In this document: positions 16,526 to 25,165 of the stretch, one piece after another | Layout of the letters: every line of letters starts with the position of its first letter | How positions within the stretch are numbered: the stretch's first letter is position 1 | Assembly (NCBI RefSeq): GCF_040829825.1 | Contig: NZ_JBFOLH010000002.1 | DNA length: 64,000 bases | Source of the DNA: Leadbetterella sp040829825 | Lineage (GTDB): Bacteria; Bacteroidota; Bacteroidia; Cytophagales; Spirosomataceae | Reading direction: 5' to 3' (one strand) | Program-made: the position numbers and the translations under genes | The notes under the pieces: model-generated | The model's input: the letters and a program-made list of their open reading frames with translations, nothing else | Database searches by the model: none | What the model was told of the DNA's origin: nothing

Positions 16526-17356
16526 ATGCAGATACGATATGAAAGTAGTCCACGCGAAGTGGAACGAATGAATACCAGCGAATTGAGAGAAAATTTCCTG
16601 GTAGAGACCGTTTTCAGCGACGATGCCGTTGAGCTGGTTTACTCGCATTATGAACGACTGATTGTGGGCGGAGCCAAACCGGTCAGCCGGGCCCTGACAC
16701 TGCCCACTTACGATGCGCTTAAAAGCGATTTTTTCCTGGAAAGACGGGAGATTGGCATCATTAACGTGGGCGGAAAAGGAAAAGTAATCACCGACGGTAC
16801 TGCCTGGGAACTCGACAAGCTCAGCTGCCTTTATGTGAGCCGGGGAACGGAGAAGGTACAGTTTGAGTCGGCCGATGCGGCCAACCCGGCCCTGTTTTAC
16901 CTGCTCTCCACACCGGCGCACAAGGAGTATCCCACCACCCTGTACACCAAAGAGCAGGCGTTGCCGATGACCATCGGTGCCCCGGAAACCTCTAACCACC
17001 GCACGGTGTACAAGTACATCCATGCTGACGGCATAGACAGCTGCCAACTGGTGATGGGCCTGACCATCCTGCACAACGGCAGCATCTGGAATACCATGCC
17101 GCCGCATGTGCACGACCGCCGTGCCGAGATCTACCTGTACTTTGATGTGAACGAGCACCACGGCGTGATGCACTTCATGGGAAAACCGGATGAAACGCGC
17201 CACATGTGGGTGAGGAACCACCAGGCCATTATTTCACCGCCGTGGTCGATCCATTCGGGTGCAGGTTCGGCCAGCTACTCGTTTATCTGGGGAATGGGCG
17301 GCGAAAATAAAGATTACACCGATATGGATTTTGTGGATTTGAACGGGCTGCGGTAA
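16526..17356 (+). CDS. kduI: 5-dehydro-4-deoxy-D-glucuronate isomerase
   Basis: A 276-residue cupin-type isomerase converting 4-deoxy-L-threo-5-hexosulose uronate to 2,5-diketo-3-deoxygluconate. The metal-binding region is visible as TMPPHVHDRRAEIYLYFD, with the later MHFMGKPDETRHMWVRNHQAIISPPWSIHSG block carrying the remaining ligands. Length matches the E. coli protein (278). The N-terminal MQIRYESSPREVERM is typical. It is immediately downstream of kduD and probably cotranscribed. Confidence 0.96.
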   Translation: MQIRYESSPREVERMNTSELRENFLVETVFSDDAVELVYSHYERLIVGGAKPVSRALTLPTYDALKSDFFLERREIGIINVGGKGKVITDGTAWELDKLSCLYVSRGTEKVQFESADAANPALFYLLSTPAHKEYPTTLYTKEQALPMTIGAPETSNHRTVYKYIHADGIDSCQLVMGLTILHNGSIWNTMPPHVHDRRAEIYLYFDVNEHHGVMHFMGKPDETRHMWVRNHQAIISPPWSIHSGAGSASYSFIWGMGGENKDYTDMDFVDLNGLR

Positions 17357-17397
17357 TTAACGATGGACAACGATTGGCCTGTTACCTGAAGCCCGGC

Positions 17398-17466
17398 GCT
17401 CAAAGCTCAGCACTCGGTACTCGGCACTCGGCACTCGGTACTCTTAACTCGGCACTCGGAACTAAG
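17398..17466. repeat. Heptanucleotide array with CACTCGG units
   Basis: From 17411 to 17466 eight consecutive 7-bp units follow the pattern nACTCGG, four of them exactly CACTCGG; the decayed units are TACTCTT and AACTAAG. GCTC-led heptamer remnants precede from 17398. The array fills the gap between kduI and the next gene. Confidence 0.85.
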
Positions 17467-17479
17467 GCATTCTGAACGT

Positions 17480-19831
17480 ATGAAAAAACTTCTTGCAATT
17501 CTTTTCTGTCTGTCTCTGGCAGGCTTCAGGGCTGACCCGGTAAAGCAGCGGATCTTCCTGATCGGTGATTCTACGATGGCCGATAAAAAAGCGTCGGATG
17601 CCCCCGAAACGGGCTGGGGACAGGTTTTTTACCGGCTGTTTACCGATGCCGTGGAGATTCAGAATCATGCCGTGAACGGGAGAAGCACGCGGAGCTTCCG
17701 TACGCTGGGGCACTGGAAAGCCGTGCACGACCAGCTGCGCAAAGGCGATTACGTTTTTATCCAGTTCGGTCATAACGATCAGAAAGAGGGCGATACCCTG
17801 CGTTATGCCGCCGCGCAGACCGATTACCGGGCCAACCTGGAACGGTATATCCTTGAAACGGAAGCAAAAGGAGGTATCCCGGTGATCCTTACACCGGTGA
17901 TGCGCAGGAAATTCGATGAGAACGGCAGGCTGGTGGATCAGCACGGCGAATACCCCGGCGTGGCCCGTGAAGTAGCCCGGAAACACCGCCTTACGCTGAT
18001 CGACATGCATGCCGGCAGCTGGAAAATACTGGAGGAACAGGGCGAGAAAAGTTCAAAGAAGATTTTTATGCATTACCCGGGCGGGGTATTCCCCAAATTC
18101 CCGGACGGAGTTACCGATAATACCCATTTTTCGCCTTACGGGGCCGCTTTAATGGCCAATACTGTGGCCGATGAGCTGATGAAGCAGGGTCACCCGTTGC
18201 GTAATTTCCTGAAAAAATCGGTTTATCCCGAAACGTGGGAGTACCAGCTGCCCCTGACCTATGAGCCCTGCTTCCGGAAAGATACCTTCAATATAGTTCG
18301 CTACGGTGCCCGGGCCGACGGCATAACCCTGAATACGGCGGCGATCACTCAGGCAATTGAACAGGCCAACGCCGCCGGTGGCGGTACGGTGCTGATCCCG
18401 GCAGGGGTATGGCTTACCGGCCCGCTGAAGCTGAAAAGCCAGGTCAACCTGCACCTGGAAAGAGGCGCATTGCTGCAGTTCAGCAATAACCGCGATCATT
18501 ATCCCGTGGTAGAAACTACCTGGGAGGGGCAGAAGGCCTTTCGCTGCCAGGCACCCGTGTGGGCGGTAGGACTGGAAAACATAGGGATCACCGGGGAAGG
18601 CATCATGGACGGCTCGGGAGAAGTATGGAAGCAGGTAAAGAAAAATAAGCTGACCACCACCCAATGGCGCAGGCTGGTGGAAAGCGGAGGTGTTTTGTCG
18701 AAAAACGGGGATACCTGGTACCCCAGCGAGCAGTCGCGGTACGGAAATGAGGAAGCCAAAGAATGGGCCAACCTGTGGGCTGAAGGTAAAACCCGGGAAG
18801 ATTACGAAGCAATACGCGATTTCCTGCGGCCCAACATGATCAGCATTACCGGCTGTGAAAATGTGCTGATCGAAGGAGTTACTTTTCAGAATTCGCCGGC
18901 CTGGACCCTCCATCCCCTGCTGACCAACCATATCACGCTCCGGAACGTGCATGTCAGGAACCCCTGGTTCGGGCAGAACAACGACGCCCTTGACCTGGAA
19001 TCGTGCCGGTACGGGGTGGTTGACGGCTGCACCTTTGATACCGGTGATGACGCTATCACCATCAAGTCCGGCCGCGATGAGCAGGGCCGCCGGCGGGGTG
19101 TGCCTACTGAAAATATTGTGGTGAAGAATACTACGGTATTTCACGCGCACGGCGGTTTTGTGATCGGCTCGGAGATGTCTGGCGGGGTAAAGAACCTTTT
19201 CGTAAACAATTGCAGCTTCCTGGGAACCGACATCGGCCTGCGCTTCAAAACCAAGCGCGACCGCGGCGGAGTAGTAGAGAAAATATACATCTCGGATATT
19301 GCCATGAACAGCATTCCCGGCGAAGCCATTCTCTTTGATATGTATTACGAAGCGAAAGACCCGGTGCCCGCTGACGGAGACAGCAACGGGCTGCCCGAAA
19401 TAAAGGCCGAACCCGTTAACGAAGGCACGCCGCAGTTCCGCGATTTTCATATCCGCAATGTGGTCTGTCACGGAGCCGCCACGGCCATCATGCTGCGCGG
19501 GCTGCCCGAAATGAATATCCGGAACATCACGATAGAGAACAGTAATTTTATTGCCGACCAGGGAGTGGTATGCGTGGAAGCAGAAGACATTACGATAAGG
19601 AATGTGGGCCTGTTCACGAAGTCGTCCAAAGTCATGCAGGTGCAGAACAGCAGCAATATTCTTTTTGACCGGATCAGCTGGTCGGGAGAAAAAGAGACCC
19701 TGCTGGAGCTGAGCGGTGAAAGAAGCCGGAAGATACAGCTGACCGGAACCGACACATCAAAAGCCCGGAACAAAGCGGTCTTCCTCCATAAGGCGAAGAA
19801 AGAAGCGTTCCTGGAAAAGCCGGACAAATGA
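17480..19831 (+). CDS. Fusion of CE12-type pectin/rhamnogalacturonan acetylesterase and GH28 polygalacturonase
   Basis: A 783-residue secreted protein with a short signal peptide (KKLLAILFCLSLAGF). Residues about 22-245 are an SGNH hydrolase of the rhamnogalacturonan acetylesterase type: GDSTMAD carries the Ser, FGHND the Asn-His block, and DNTHFSPYG the Asp-His pair. Residues about 270-740 are a GH28 right-handed beta-helix opening at FNIVRYGARADG. Its catalytic elements are NNDALDLES, TGDDAITIKSG and FVIGSEMSGGVKN, with the RFKTKRDRGG block. One polypeptide would remove acetyl groups and cleave the galacturonan backbone. It follows kduI by 123 bp and lies in the pectin locus. Whether it is exo- or endo-acting is not decided by sequence. 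Confidence 0.93.
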   Translation: MKKLLAILFCLSLAGFRADPVKQRIFLIGDSTMADKKASDAPETGWGQVFYRLFTDAVEIQNHAVNGRSTRSFRTLGHWKAVHDQLRKGDYVFIQFGHNDQKEGDTLRYAAAQTDYRANLERYILETEAKGGIPVILTPVMRRKFDENGRLVDQHGEYPGVAREVARKHRLTLIDMHAGSWKILEEQGEKSSKKIFMHYPGGVFPKFPDGVTDNTHFSPYGAALMANTVADELMKQGHPLRNFLKKSVYPETWEYQLPLTYEPCFRKDTFNIVRYGARADGITLNTAAITQAIEQANAAGGGTVLIPAGVWLTGPLKLKSQVNLHLERGALLQFSNNRDHYPVVETTWEGQKAFRCQAPVWAVGLENIGITGEGIMDGSGEVWKQVKKNKLTTTQWRRLVESGGVLSKNGDTWYPSEQSRYGNEEAKEWANLWAEGKTREDYEAIRDFLRPNMISITGCENVLIEGVTFQNSPAWTLHPLLTNHITLRNVHVRNPWFGQNNDALDLESCRYGVVDGCTFDTGDDAITIKSGRDEQGRRRGVPTENIVVKNTTVFHAHGGFVIGSEMSGGVKNLFVNNCSFLGTDIGLRFKTKRDRGGVVEKIYISDIAMNSIPGEAILFDMYYEAKDPVPADGDSNGLPEIKAEPVNEGTPQFRDFHIRNVVCHGAATAIMLRGLPEMNIRNITIENSNFIADQGVVCVEAEDITIRNVGLFTKSSKVMQVQNSSNILFDRISWSGEKETLLELSGERSRKIQLTGTDTSKARNKAVFLHKAKKEAFLEKPDK

Positions 19832-19942
19832 GTGAAAATACTGATTCTGTGCCGTTGCCCGTTAAATATATTTTAAAAAAGCGAAGGTTTTCAGAAAGTA
19901 GTGTTAATTTGGAGGAACTTTACGTTTTTTAAGATATAAACC

Positions 19943-20626
19943 ATGCTGGGATTAAAAATTTTACTTATTGAAGATGAAGTAAAAACACTCAATCTTATTA
20001 AAGAAGGACTGGAAGAGAACAAGGCGCAGGTAGATATTGCTTATGACGGGCAAATGGGGCTCACCCTGGCCGGGAGAAACGAATATTCTCTCATCATCAG
20101 TGATATTATTCTGCCTGAAATGAACGGGCTTACTTTGTGCAGGACCCTCCGGGAGAACGGCAACAATACCCCTATTCTTCTGCTGACGGCGCTGGGCACC
20201 ACCCAGGACATTATCACCGGGCTCGACGCCGGGGCAGACGACTACCTGAGCAAGCCTTTTGAATTCAGCGAGCTCAGGGCCCGGATAAGGGCGCTTACCC
20301 GCCGGGGAAATGCCGTGATCCAGAAATCGCATATCCTGCGGGTAGCTGACCTGGAGCTGAACGTAGACACCAAGGCCGTACGCCGGGGCGATAAGGAGAT
20401 CACCCTCACTGCCAAAGAATTCAGCCTCCTTGAATTTTTTATGAATAATGTGGGGCGGGTGATCTCGAAAGTAGAGCTGGCAGAAAAAATCTGGGACATC
20501 ACCTTTGATACCGGTACCAACGTGATCGAAGTATATGTGAATTTCCTGCGAAAAAAAATAGATAAAGATTTTGACGTAAAATTGATTCATACGCAGATTG
20601 GAATGGGGTATGTAATGAAAGTGTAA
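19943..20626 (+). CDS. OmpR-family response regulator
   Basis: A 227-residue protein: receiver domain (about 1-120) with phosphoacceptor Asp in LIISDIILPEMNG, Thr in LLLTALG and Lys in YLSKPFEF, then a winged-helix DNA-binding domain (about 128-227) with TLTAKEFSLLEFF and the recognition region NVIEVYVNFLRKKID. It lies 4 bp before a histidine kinase gene, so it is cotranscribed with its partner. The Bacteroidota relatives of this type are often named for metal or stress response, but the signal here cannot be read. An 11-bp direct repeat after the kinase gene is a candidate target. Confidence 0.94.
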   Translation: MLGLKILLIEDEVKTLNLIKEGLEENKAQVDIAYDGQMGLTLAGRNEYSLIISDIILPEMNGLTLCRTLRENGNNTPILLLTALGTTQDIITGLDAGADDYLSKPFEFSELRARIRALTRRGNAVIQKSHILRVADLELNVDTKAVRRGDKEITLTAKEFSLLEFFMNNVGRVISKVELAEKIWDITFDTGTNVIEVYVNFLRKKIDKDFDVKLIHTQIGMGYVMKV

Positions 20627-20630
20627 ACCT

Positions 20631-22019
20631 ATGTTGACCCGCTTCCTGACCACCTTAAATATCCGGCAGCGACTGACTCTCCAGTTCCTCCTTTTGGTGA
20701 GCGTACTTTTTTTATTGTTTTCGGTCAGTATTTATCTTTTCAGCAAGCTCTACCTTAATAACCGTTTCTACAACGGCCTGCAGGAAAGGGCCATCATTAC
20801 GGCCTCGCTGAAAATTGCCCTCAGCGCCGATCAGAAGGCCATCCAGGACCTGGTGCGCAACAGCGATGAGCGTATGCTGACCGAAGAGATGATCTCCATT
20901 TACGATCCGCAGCGCAATATGTTTGTTTTTACCACCGATATCCTGAAAGAAGGCTTTCACCGGAGTTTTCTGAACCCGGCCGATACCAGTAAGAACGTCA
21001 ACAACATTTCGCGGAATAAATCGAAGATCTGCGTGCTGAAGATCAAAAAATACTGGGTCATCATCAGTGCCAAAGATGTATATGAGCGGGAGGCGCTGGG
21101 TAACCTGCGCGACATCCTGGTGATCTTGAGCCTGGTGGCCCTGCTGTTTATTGCCTATATCAGCTGGTTTATGGCCGACAGGGCCCTTTCACCCATTTCC
21201 AAGATTGCCCGGCAGCTTGACCAGATCTTCCCGAAAAACCTGTCGCAACGGATCGAATATCCCTTTACCGAAGACGAGATCGGGTTTATCACCCGTACCA
21301 TTAACAAGCTGCTGCAGCGGGTAGAAACCTCGGTGAATACCCAGCGGATGTTTGTGGCCAATATCTCGCACGAGCTGAAAAACCCGCTTACCAAAATTTT
21401 TACGCAGATTGAATTGCTGGAAATGAAATACCGGGACCACCCCGAGTATTACAGCCAGATCATGTCGCTCCGCTCCGATACGCTCATGCTGAACCATCTC
21501 ACCCAGGCCCTGCTGGAGCTGGCCAGCATCAGCGCAAACGACAGGGAGCTGCCCAAGAAGGATCTCCGTATTGATGAGATCCTGATGTCGGCCGTTTCCG
21601 AGTTCAAACGCTGGAACCCCGACTACGAAATTCTGCTCAACCTGGACGAATTTCCCGAGAACGAGGAGGTGCTGATCTACCCGGCCAACGAAGACGCCCT
21701 GAAGATTGTGTTTAAAAACCTGCTCGACAACGCCTGCAAGTTTTCTGTTAATCAGCAGGCCGAAGTAAAAATTTATGCGGAGGCCGGCCAGCTGCTGATC
21801 ACGATCTATAACGAAGGGAAACCCATTCCCCCCGGTGACATCACCAAAATCCTGGAACCTTTCTTCCGCTCCGACTCTACCGCCAAAGGTAAAAAAGGCC
21901 ACGGCGTGGGGCTGGCTATTGTAAAGCAGATCCTGAGGCTGCACCGGATCAGGCTGACTATTGTGCCGTCAGAATCCGGCAACACTTTTGTGCTCACTTT
22001 TCCGGTTCCTGAAATTTAA
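20631..22019 (+). CDS. Sensor histidine kinase, HAMP/HisKA type
   Basis: A 462-residue inner-membrane kinase. Two transmembrane helices (about 18-40 and 163-182) bracket a small periplasmic sensor of about 120 residues. A HAMP-like linker (ADRALSPISKIARQL) leads into HisKA with the phospho-His in NISHELKNPLTK. The ATPase carries KNLLDNACKFS (N box), EPFFRSD (F box) and GHGVGLAIVKQ (G2 box). It is the partner of the regulator just upstream. The usual proline after HE(L/M)K is followed here by LT, as is common in this subfamily. Confidence 0.93.
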   Translation: MLTRFLTTLNIRQRLTLQFLLLVSVLFLLFSVSIYLFSKLYLNNRFYNGLQERAIITASLKIALSADQKAIQDLVRNSDERMLTEEMISIYDPQRNMFVFTTDILKEGFHRSFLNPADTSKNVNNISRNKSKICVLKIKKYWVIISAKDVYEREALGNLRDILVILSLVALLFIAYISWFMADRALSPISKIARQLDQIFPKNLSQRIEYPFTEDEIGFITRTINKLLQRVETSVNTQRMFVANISHELKNPLTKIFTQIELLEMKYRDHPEYYSQIMSLRSDTLMLNHLTQALLELASISANDRELPKKDLRIDEILMSAVSEFKRWNPDYEILLNLDEFPENEEVLIYPANEDALKIVFKNLLDNACKFSVNQQAEVKIYAEAGQLLITIYNEGKPIPPGDITKILEPFFRSDSTAKGKKGHGVGLAIVKQILRLHRIRLTIVPSESGNTFVLTFPVPEI

Positions 22020-22025
22020 GCCAAA

Positions 22026-22058
22026 TTTAATTCGAGATTAATTCGGGTTTAAGGTAGA
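22026..22058 (+). promoter_or_regulatory. Three 11-bp direct repeats upstream of the coiled-coil gene (candidate regulator site)
   Basis: TTTAATTCGAG (22026-22036) and ATTAATTCGGG (22037-22047) match at 9 of 11 positions and are followed in phase by TTTAAGGTAGA. A -7-like CAACTTTG at 22064-22071 follows at once. The third unit shares TTTAAGGT with 486-507. The spacing suits an OmpR-family dimer site. Confidence 0.5.
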
Positions 22059-22101
22059 GGTATCAACTTTGTAACATCAAAACAAAGGAGAATAAAACAA
22101 T

Positions 22102-23046
22102 ATGGAAACTACTTCTCAAAATAACTCGGGCGCTTTAAGAACAGGATTGATCGTTTTACTGGCGGCGCTTGCATTGGTTGGTTATTTGTACTTTAATGCT
22201 CAATCTAAAAATAAAGACCTTCAGGGGTTGCTGGATACCAAAGTAGGTGAATTGTCAGATACTAAAGTAAGACTGGATTCGATTTCCAGGGCACTGGATG
22301 CCAAGATTCTCGAAGTGGAATCGCTGGGCGGAAGTGTAGAAGAGCTGGAAAAGATCAAAGCAGAGCTGCAAAAAGATATCGCCAGCCTGAAGTCATCTTC
22401 CAACTTTTCTGCTAAAAAATACAACGATAAGATTGCAGAATACGAGAAATTCCTGGCAGCAAAAGATGAAGAGATCATGAAGCTGAAGGAGGAAAACGGC
22501 CTGCTTTCATCTGAAAACCTGACATTGAAAACAGAAAAAGAGGAGGTTATTAACCAGAATGTGGCGCTTTCGCAGAGCAAAGACTCGCTCACCCATGTAG
22601 TGGATGAAGTGTCTGTCAAAAACAAAGATCTGCAGGATAAAGTAAACACAGCCGCCGCTTTGAAAGCCGTTAATGTTGAAATTGTAGGACTAACCTCAAA
22701 GGGCAAAGAGAAAGACGGTAAAATCAAAAGTAAAAGGATTGACCAGCTGAAAGTAACCTACCACCTGCCTTCTAATCCGCTCACCGAGAAAACCAATAAG
22801 GATGTATACCTGAGAATCCTGGATCCGAACGGTGCGGTGCTGAACGACATGGGCAGAGGCGGTGTGCTTGATTTTGCAGGAAAAGAAATAGGATATACCC
22901 TGCGGCAGGCGGTTCCGTATACCAATAACGACCAGGAGGTAGCCATGTACTACCAGAAAGGCCAGGAGTTTAACTCAGGAGTATACTCGGTGGAACTGTA
23001 CTCGGAAGGCTTTAAGATAGGCACAGGAAACTTCCAGATAAAATAA
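22102..23046 (+). CDS. Membrane-anchored coiled-coil protein of unknown function
   Basis: A 314-residue protein. A single transmembrane helix lies at about residues 12-30 (LIVLLAALALVGYLYF). A long heptad-rich coiled coil covers about 32-190, rich in Lys, Glu, Leu and Ser. The last 115 residues form a predicted beta-rich domain with QLKVTYHLPSNPLTEKTNKD and YTLRQAVPYTNNDQEV. The topology suggests a rod projecting from the inner membrane with a small terminal beta domain. I do not recognise a named family. It follows a two-component pair by 82 bp, and that gap holds the direct repeats described at 22026, so regulation by that pair is plausible. Confidence 0.8.
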   Translation: METTSQNNSGALRTGLIVLLAALALVGYLYFNAQSKNKDLQGLLDTKVGELSDTKVRLDSISRALDAKILEVESLGGSVEELEKIKAELQKDIASLKSSSNFSAKKYNDKIAEYEKFLAAKDEEIMKLKEENGLLSSENLTLKTEKEEVINQNVALSQSKDSLTHVVDEVSVKNKDLQDKVNTAAALKAVNVEIVGLTSKGKEKDGKIKSKRIDQLKVTYHLPSNPLTEKTNKDVYLRILDPNGAVLNDMGRGGVLDFAGKEIGYTLRQAVPYTNNDQEVAMYYQKGQEFNSGVYSVELYSEGFKIGTGNFQIK

Positions 23047-23103
23047 AGATTATCAGGAGTTTATAAAGATAACATATCATAATGGTTTATAGGGTTCTAT
23101 CAG

Positions 23104-23140
23104 ATTCCTGCATTGAATTTCGATGCAGGAATTTTTCTTT
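23104..23140 (+). terminator. Terminator after the coiled-coil gene
   Basis: A perfect 10-bp stem (ATTCCTGCAT, 23104-23113, with 23123-23132) with a 9-base loop, followed by a T-rich tract to 23140. Confidence 0.8.
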
Positions 23141-23354
23141 ATAATCATTCTAATCTTTTAAGGCGTTTACGGAACAATAAAGCGGCGGAAAAGCGTTTAT
23201 AGAGTAATTGAACGGTTGATCAGTGAACAGATAAAAGTGAAAAGCTAAAAACGGTCCGCCGCTGCGGTTAAAAGTTAAGGTAGAATATGCTTTGATCGCA
23301 AAACACAAAATTACGAAAACACAAAATCTCCGAAACCCGATAAATAATCATCGT
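23141..23354. repeat. Spacer with degenerate 7-bp units
   Basis: The gap between the terminator and the JmjC-like gene contains 7-bp units at 23223-23250 (GTGAACA, GATAAAA, GTGAAAA, GCTAAAA) and two more at 23267-23280 (GTTAAAA, GTTAAGG). The unit types resemble those at 9765-9824. No gene is visible. Confidence 0.6.
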
Positions 23355-24224
23355 ATGGCAACAGATGTAACAATAGATTTAAGCATGCCCGTGGACCGGG
23401 TAGAAAACATAAGCCGGGAAGAGTTTCAAACGAAATACATGATTCCCCAGAAGCCGGTTATTATCAGGCATATGTACGGTAAAGACGCACAGGTGTATCA
23501 ATGGACATTCGATTATTTTGCCCGCGAGCTCGGCGATATTGAGGTAGGGGTATTTGACGACGAGTCGGAAGAGCGCAAAGACGACCGCTCATACAAAAGT
23601 GCCGGCAAAAAAATGAAATTCCGCGAGTACCTTGACCTGATCCAGGAAAGGCCCACCACCAAGCGCCTCTTCCTGTTTAATGTATTCAAGCATAAAAAAG
23701 AGCTGCACAATCACTTTAAATTTCCTAAGATTGCCGATAAAGTGGTGGAATTCCTGCCCCTGGCTTTCTTCGGAGGACAGGGAGCGATTACCCGTATTCA
23801 CCGCGATATGGATAACAGCTGTGTGTTCCTGACCGAGCTGGTGGGAAGAAAACGCGTGGTCATGTTTGCGCCCGAATACTCTAAAAAACTGTATCAGTAT
23901 CCGTTTTCTACCCATACCTCCATTGATGTCAATAACCCGGATTTTGATAAATACCCCGGGCTGGCCGATGTGAGAGGGTACGATTGCGAGATAGGCCCCG
24001 GTGATACCATCTTTATGCCGGCCGGCTACTGGCACCACATTGAATACAATACCGCCGGGCTGGGTTTTGCCGTGCGCTCGCTGAGTCCGCACGTATCAGA
24101 CCGCCTGCTGGGCTTCTGGCAGGTAGGCATCATGACCCACCTTGATGAGATCCTCAACAAGCTGCTGGGCGACAAGTGGTTCAACTGGAAGAAGAAGGCA
24201 GCTGCGAAGCGGGCCCAAAACTAA
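23355..24224 (+). CDS. JmjC-like cupin protein (cupin_8 family)
   Basis: A 289-residue protein of the Fe(II)/2-oxoglutarate oxygenase type. The HxD metal motif appears as TRIHRDMDNS near residue 155-160 and the distal His in AGYWHHIEYN near residue 225. The N-terminal segment PVIIRHMYGKDAQVYQW is typical of the family, as is the C-terminal helical tail. Related enzymes hydroxylate protein or tRNA side chains; the target here is not known. The frame is open 21 codons upstream, but the ATG at 23355 begins just before conserved sequence. It is followed by a terminator, so it is probably monocistronic. Confidence 0.85.
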   Translation: MATDVTIDLSMPVDRVENISREEFQTKYMIPQKPVIIRHMYGKDAQVYQWTFDYFARELGDIEVGVFDDESEERKDDRSYKSAGKKMKFREYLDLIQERPTTKRLFLFNVFKHKKELHNHFKFPKIADKVVEFLPLAFFGGQGAITRIHRDMDNSCVFLTELVGRKRVVMFAPEYSKKLYQYPFSTHTSIDVNNPDFDKYPGLADVRGYDCEIGPGDTIFMPAGYWHHIEYNTAGLGFAVRSLSPHVSDRLLGFWQVGIMTHLDEILNKLLGDKWFNWKKKAAAKRAQN

Positions 24225-24243
24225 TTATTTTTATACCAGGAAG

Positions 24244-24284
24244 TACCGGGGGATGATCAATACCATCTCCCGGTATTGTGTTTT
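24244..24284 (+). terminator. Terminator after the JmjC-like gene
   Basis: A 12-bp stem (24244-24255 with 24264-24275, one G-U pair) with an 8-base loop, then a short T-run. Confidence 0.65.
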
Positions 24285-24412
24285 ATGGCTGGCTGTTCTT
24301 CCGGAAGAAAATCGTATTTTTTTTGAATTTCTCCGGTGTAATGTCCTGAATTCCAGTTTTTCTACAGATTTTGTTCTGTATATTCGGGCTATACCTAACT
24401 AATTAACGGAAT

Positions 24413-25159
24413 ATGGCGCTACAGGAAGAACTGGAAAAAGAAGGATTATGGCTTTTCAGATTCAGGAGTTTTCTCCCGATTGCTGTTTTGCTGATGGCAA
24501 TGGGAGTGTATTATGTACAGGAAACGGCTTCTCTTGCCGAAGATGAATCTTTTGAATTTTACTATGAATTTATTTGCCTCGCCGTAAGTCTTGCGGGGCT
24601 GATTATCCGGATCTATACGGTAGGGCATACCCCCGGTAAAACTTCGGGCCGCAATACCACGGAGGGCCAGGTAGCCGATACCCTGAATACCACCGGCATT
24701 TATAGCCTGGTGAGGCATCCCTTATACCTGGGCAATTTTTTCATGTGGCTCGGGCCGGCCATGATGGTGCAGAACACCTGGTTTATCGTGGCCTTTGTTT
24801 TGTTTTACTGGCTGTATTATGAGCGCATCATGTATGCCGAAGAGCAGTTTCTGAGACGGAAATTCGGGCAGGCCTACGTGGAGTGGGCCGAAAAAACCCC
24901 GGCTTTTATTCCCCGGATTTCGGGTTTTTGCACCAATAAGATGCACTTCAGCTGGAAAAAAGTGATGAAAAAGGAGAAAAACGGTTTGCTGGCGGTTTTC
25001 GTTATATTTATGCTCTTTAACGTTATTGGTGAAGTAGGAGAAAGGCGTGCCGAATATAACATGTTTTTTATTTACGGAACGGCCGCTTCGCTGTCGCTCT
25101 ACCTGGTACTCAAATATTTAAAAAAGTATACAGAGGTATTGGATGAAGCAGGCCGTTAA
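24413..25159 (+). CDS. Isoprenylcysteine carboxyl methyltransferase-like membrane protein
   Basis: A 248-residue protein with five to six hydrophobic segments. The motif GIYSLVRHPLYLGNFF (about residues 96-111) and the later EEQFLRRKFGQAYVEWAEKTPAFIP are the SAM-binding signature of the ICMT/PEMT superfamily of integral membrane methyltransferases. The last two helices (about 185-235) are beyond the usual core. Bacterial members methylate lipids or other small hydrophobic substrates; the real substrate is not evident. It converges with the ornithine cyclodeaminase-like gene, with stops 6 bp apart. Confidence 0.8.
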   Translation: MALQEELEKEGLWLFRFRSFLPIAVLLMAMGVYYVQETASLAEDESFEFYYEFICLAVSLAGLIIRIYTVGHTPGKTSGRNTTEGQVADTLNTTGIYSLVRHPLYLGNFFMWLGPAMMVQNTWFIVAFVLFYWLYYERIMYAEEQFLRRKFGQAYVEWAEKTPAFIPRISGFCTNKMHFSWKKVMKKEKNGLLAVFVIFMLFNVIGEVGERRAEYNMFFIYGTAASLSLYLVLKYLKKYTEVLDEAGR

Positions 25160-25165
25160 GTCGCT

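Noticed and set aside
18149..19471. A 440-codon leftward frame opposite the CE12-GH28 gene
   Set aside because: Antisense to conserved catalytic motifs; codon-position bias of the true gene creates the open frame.
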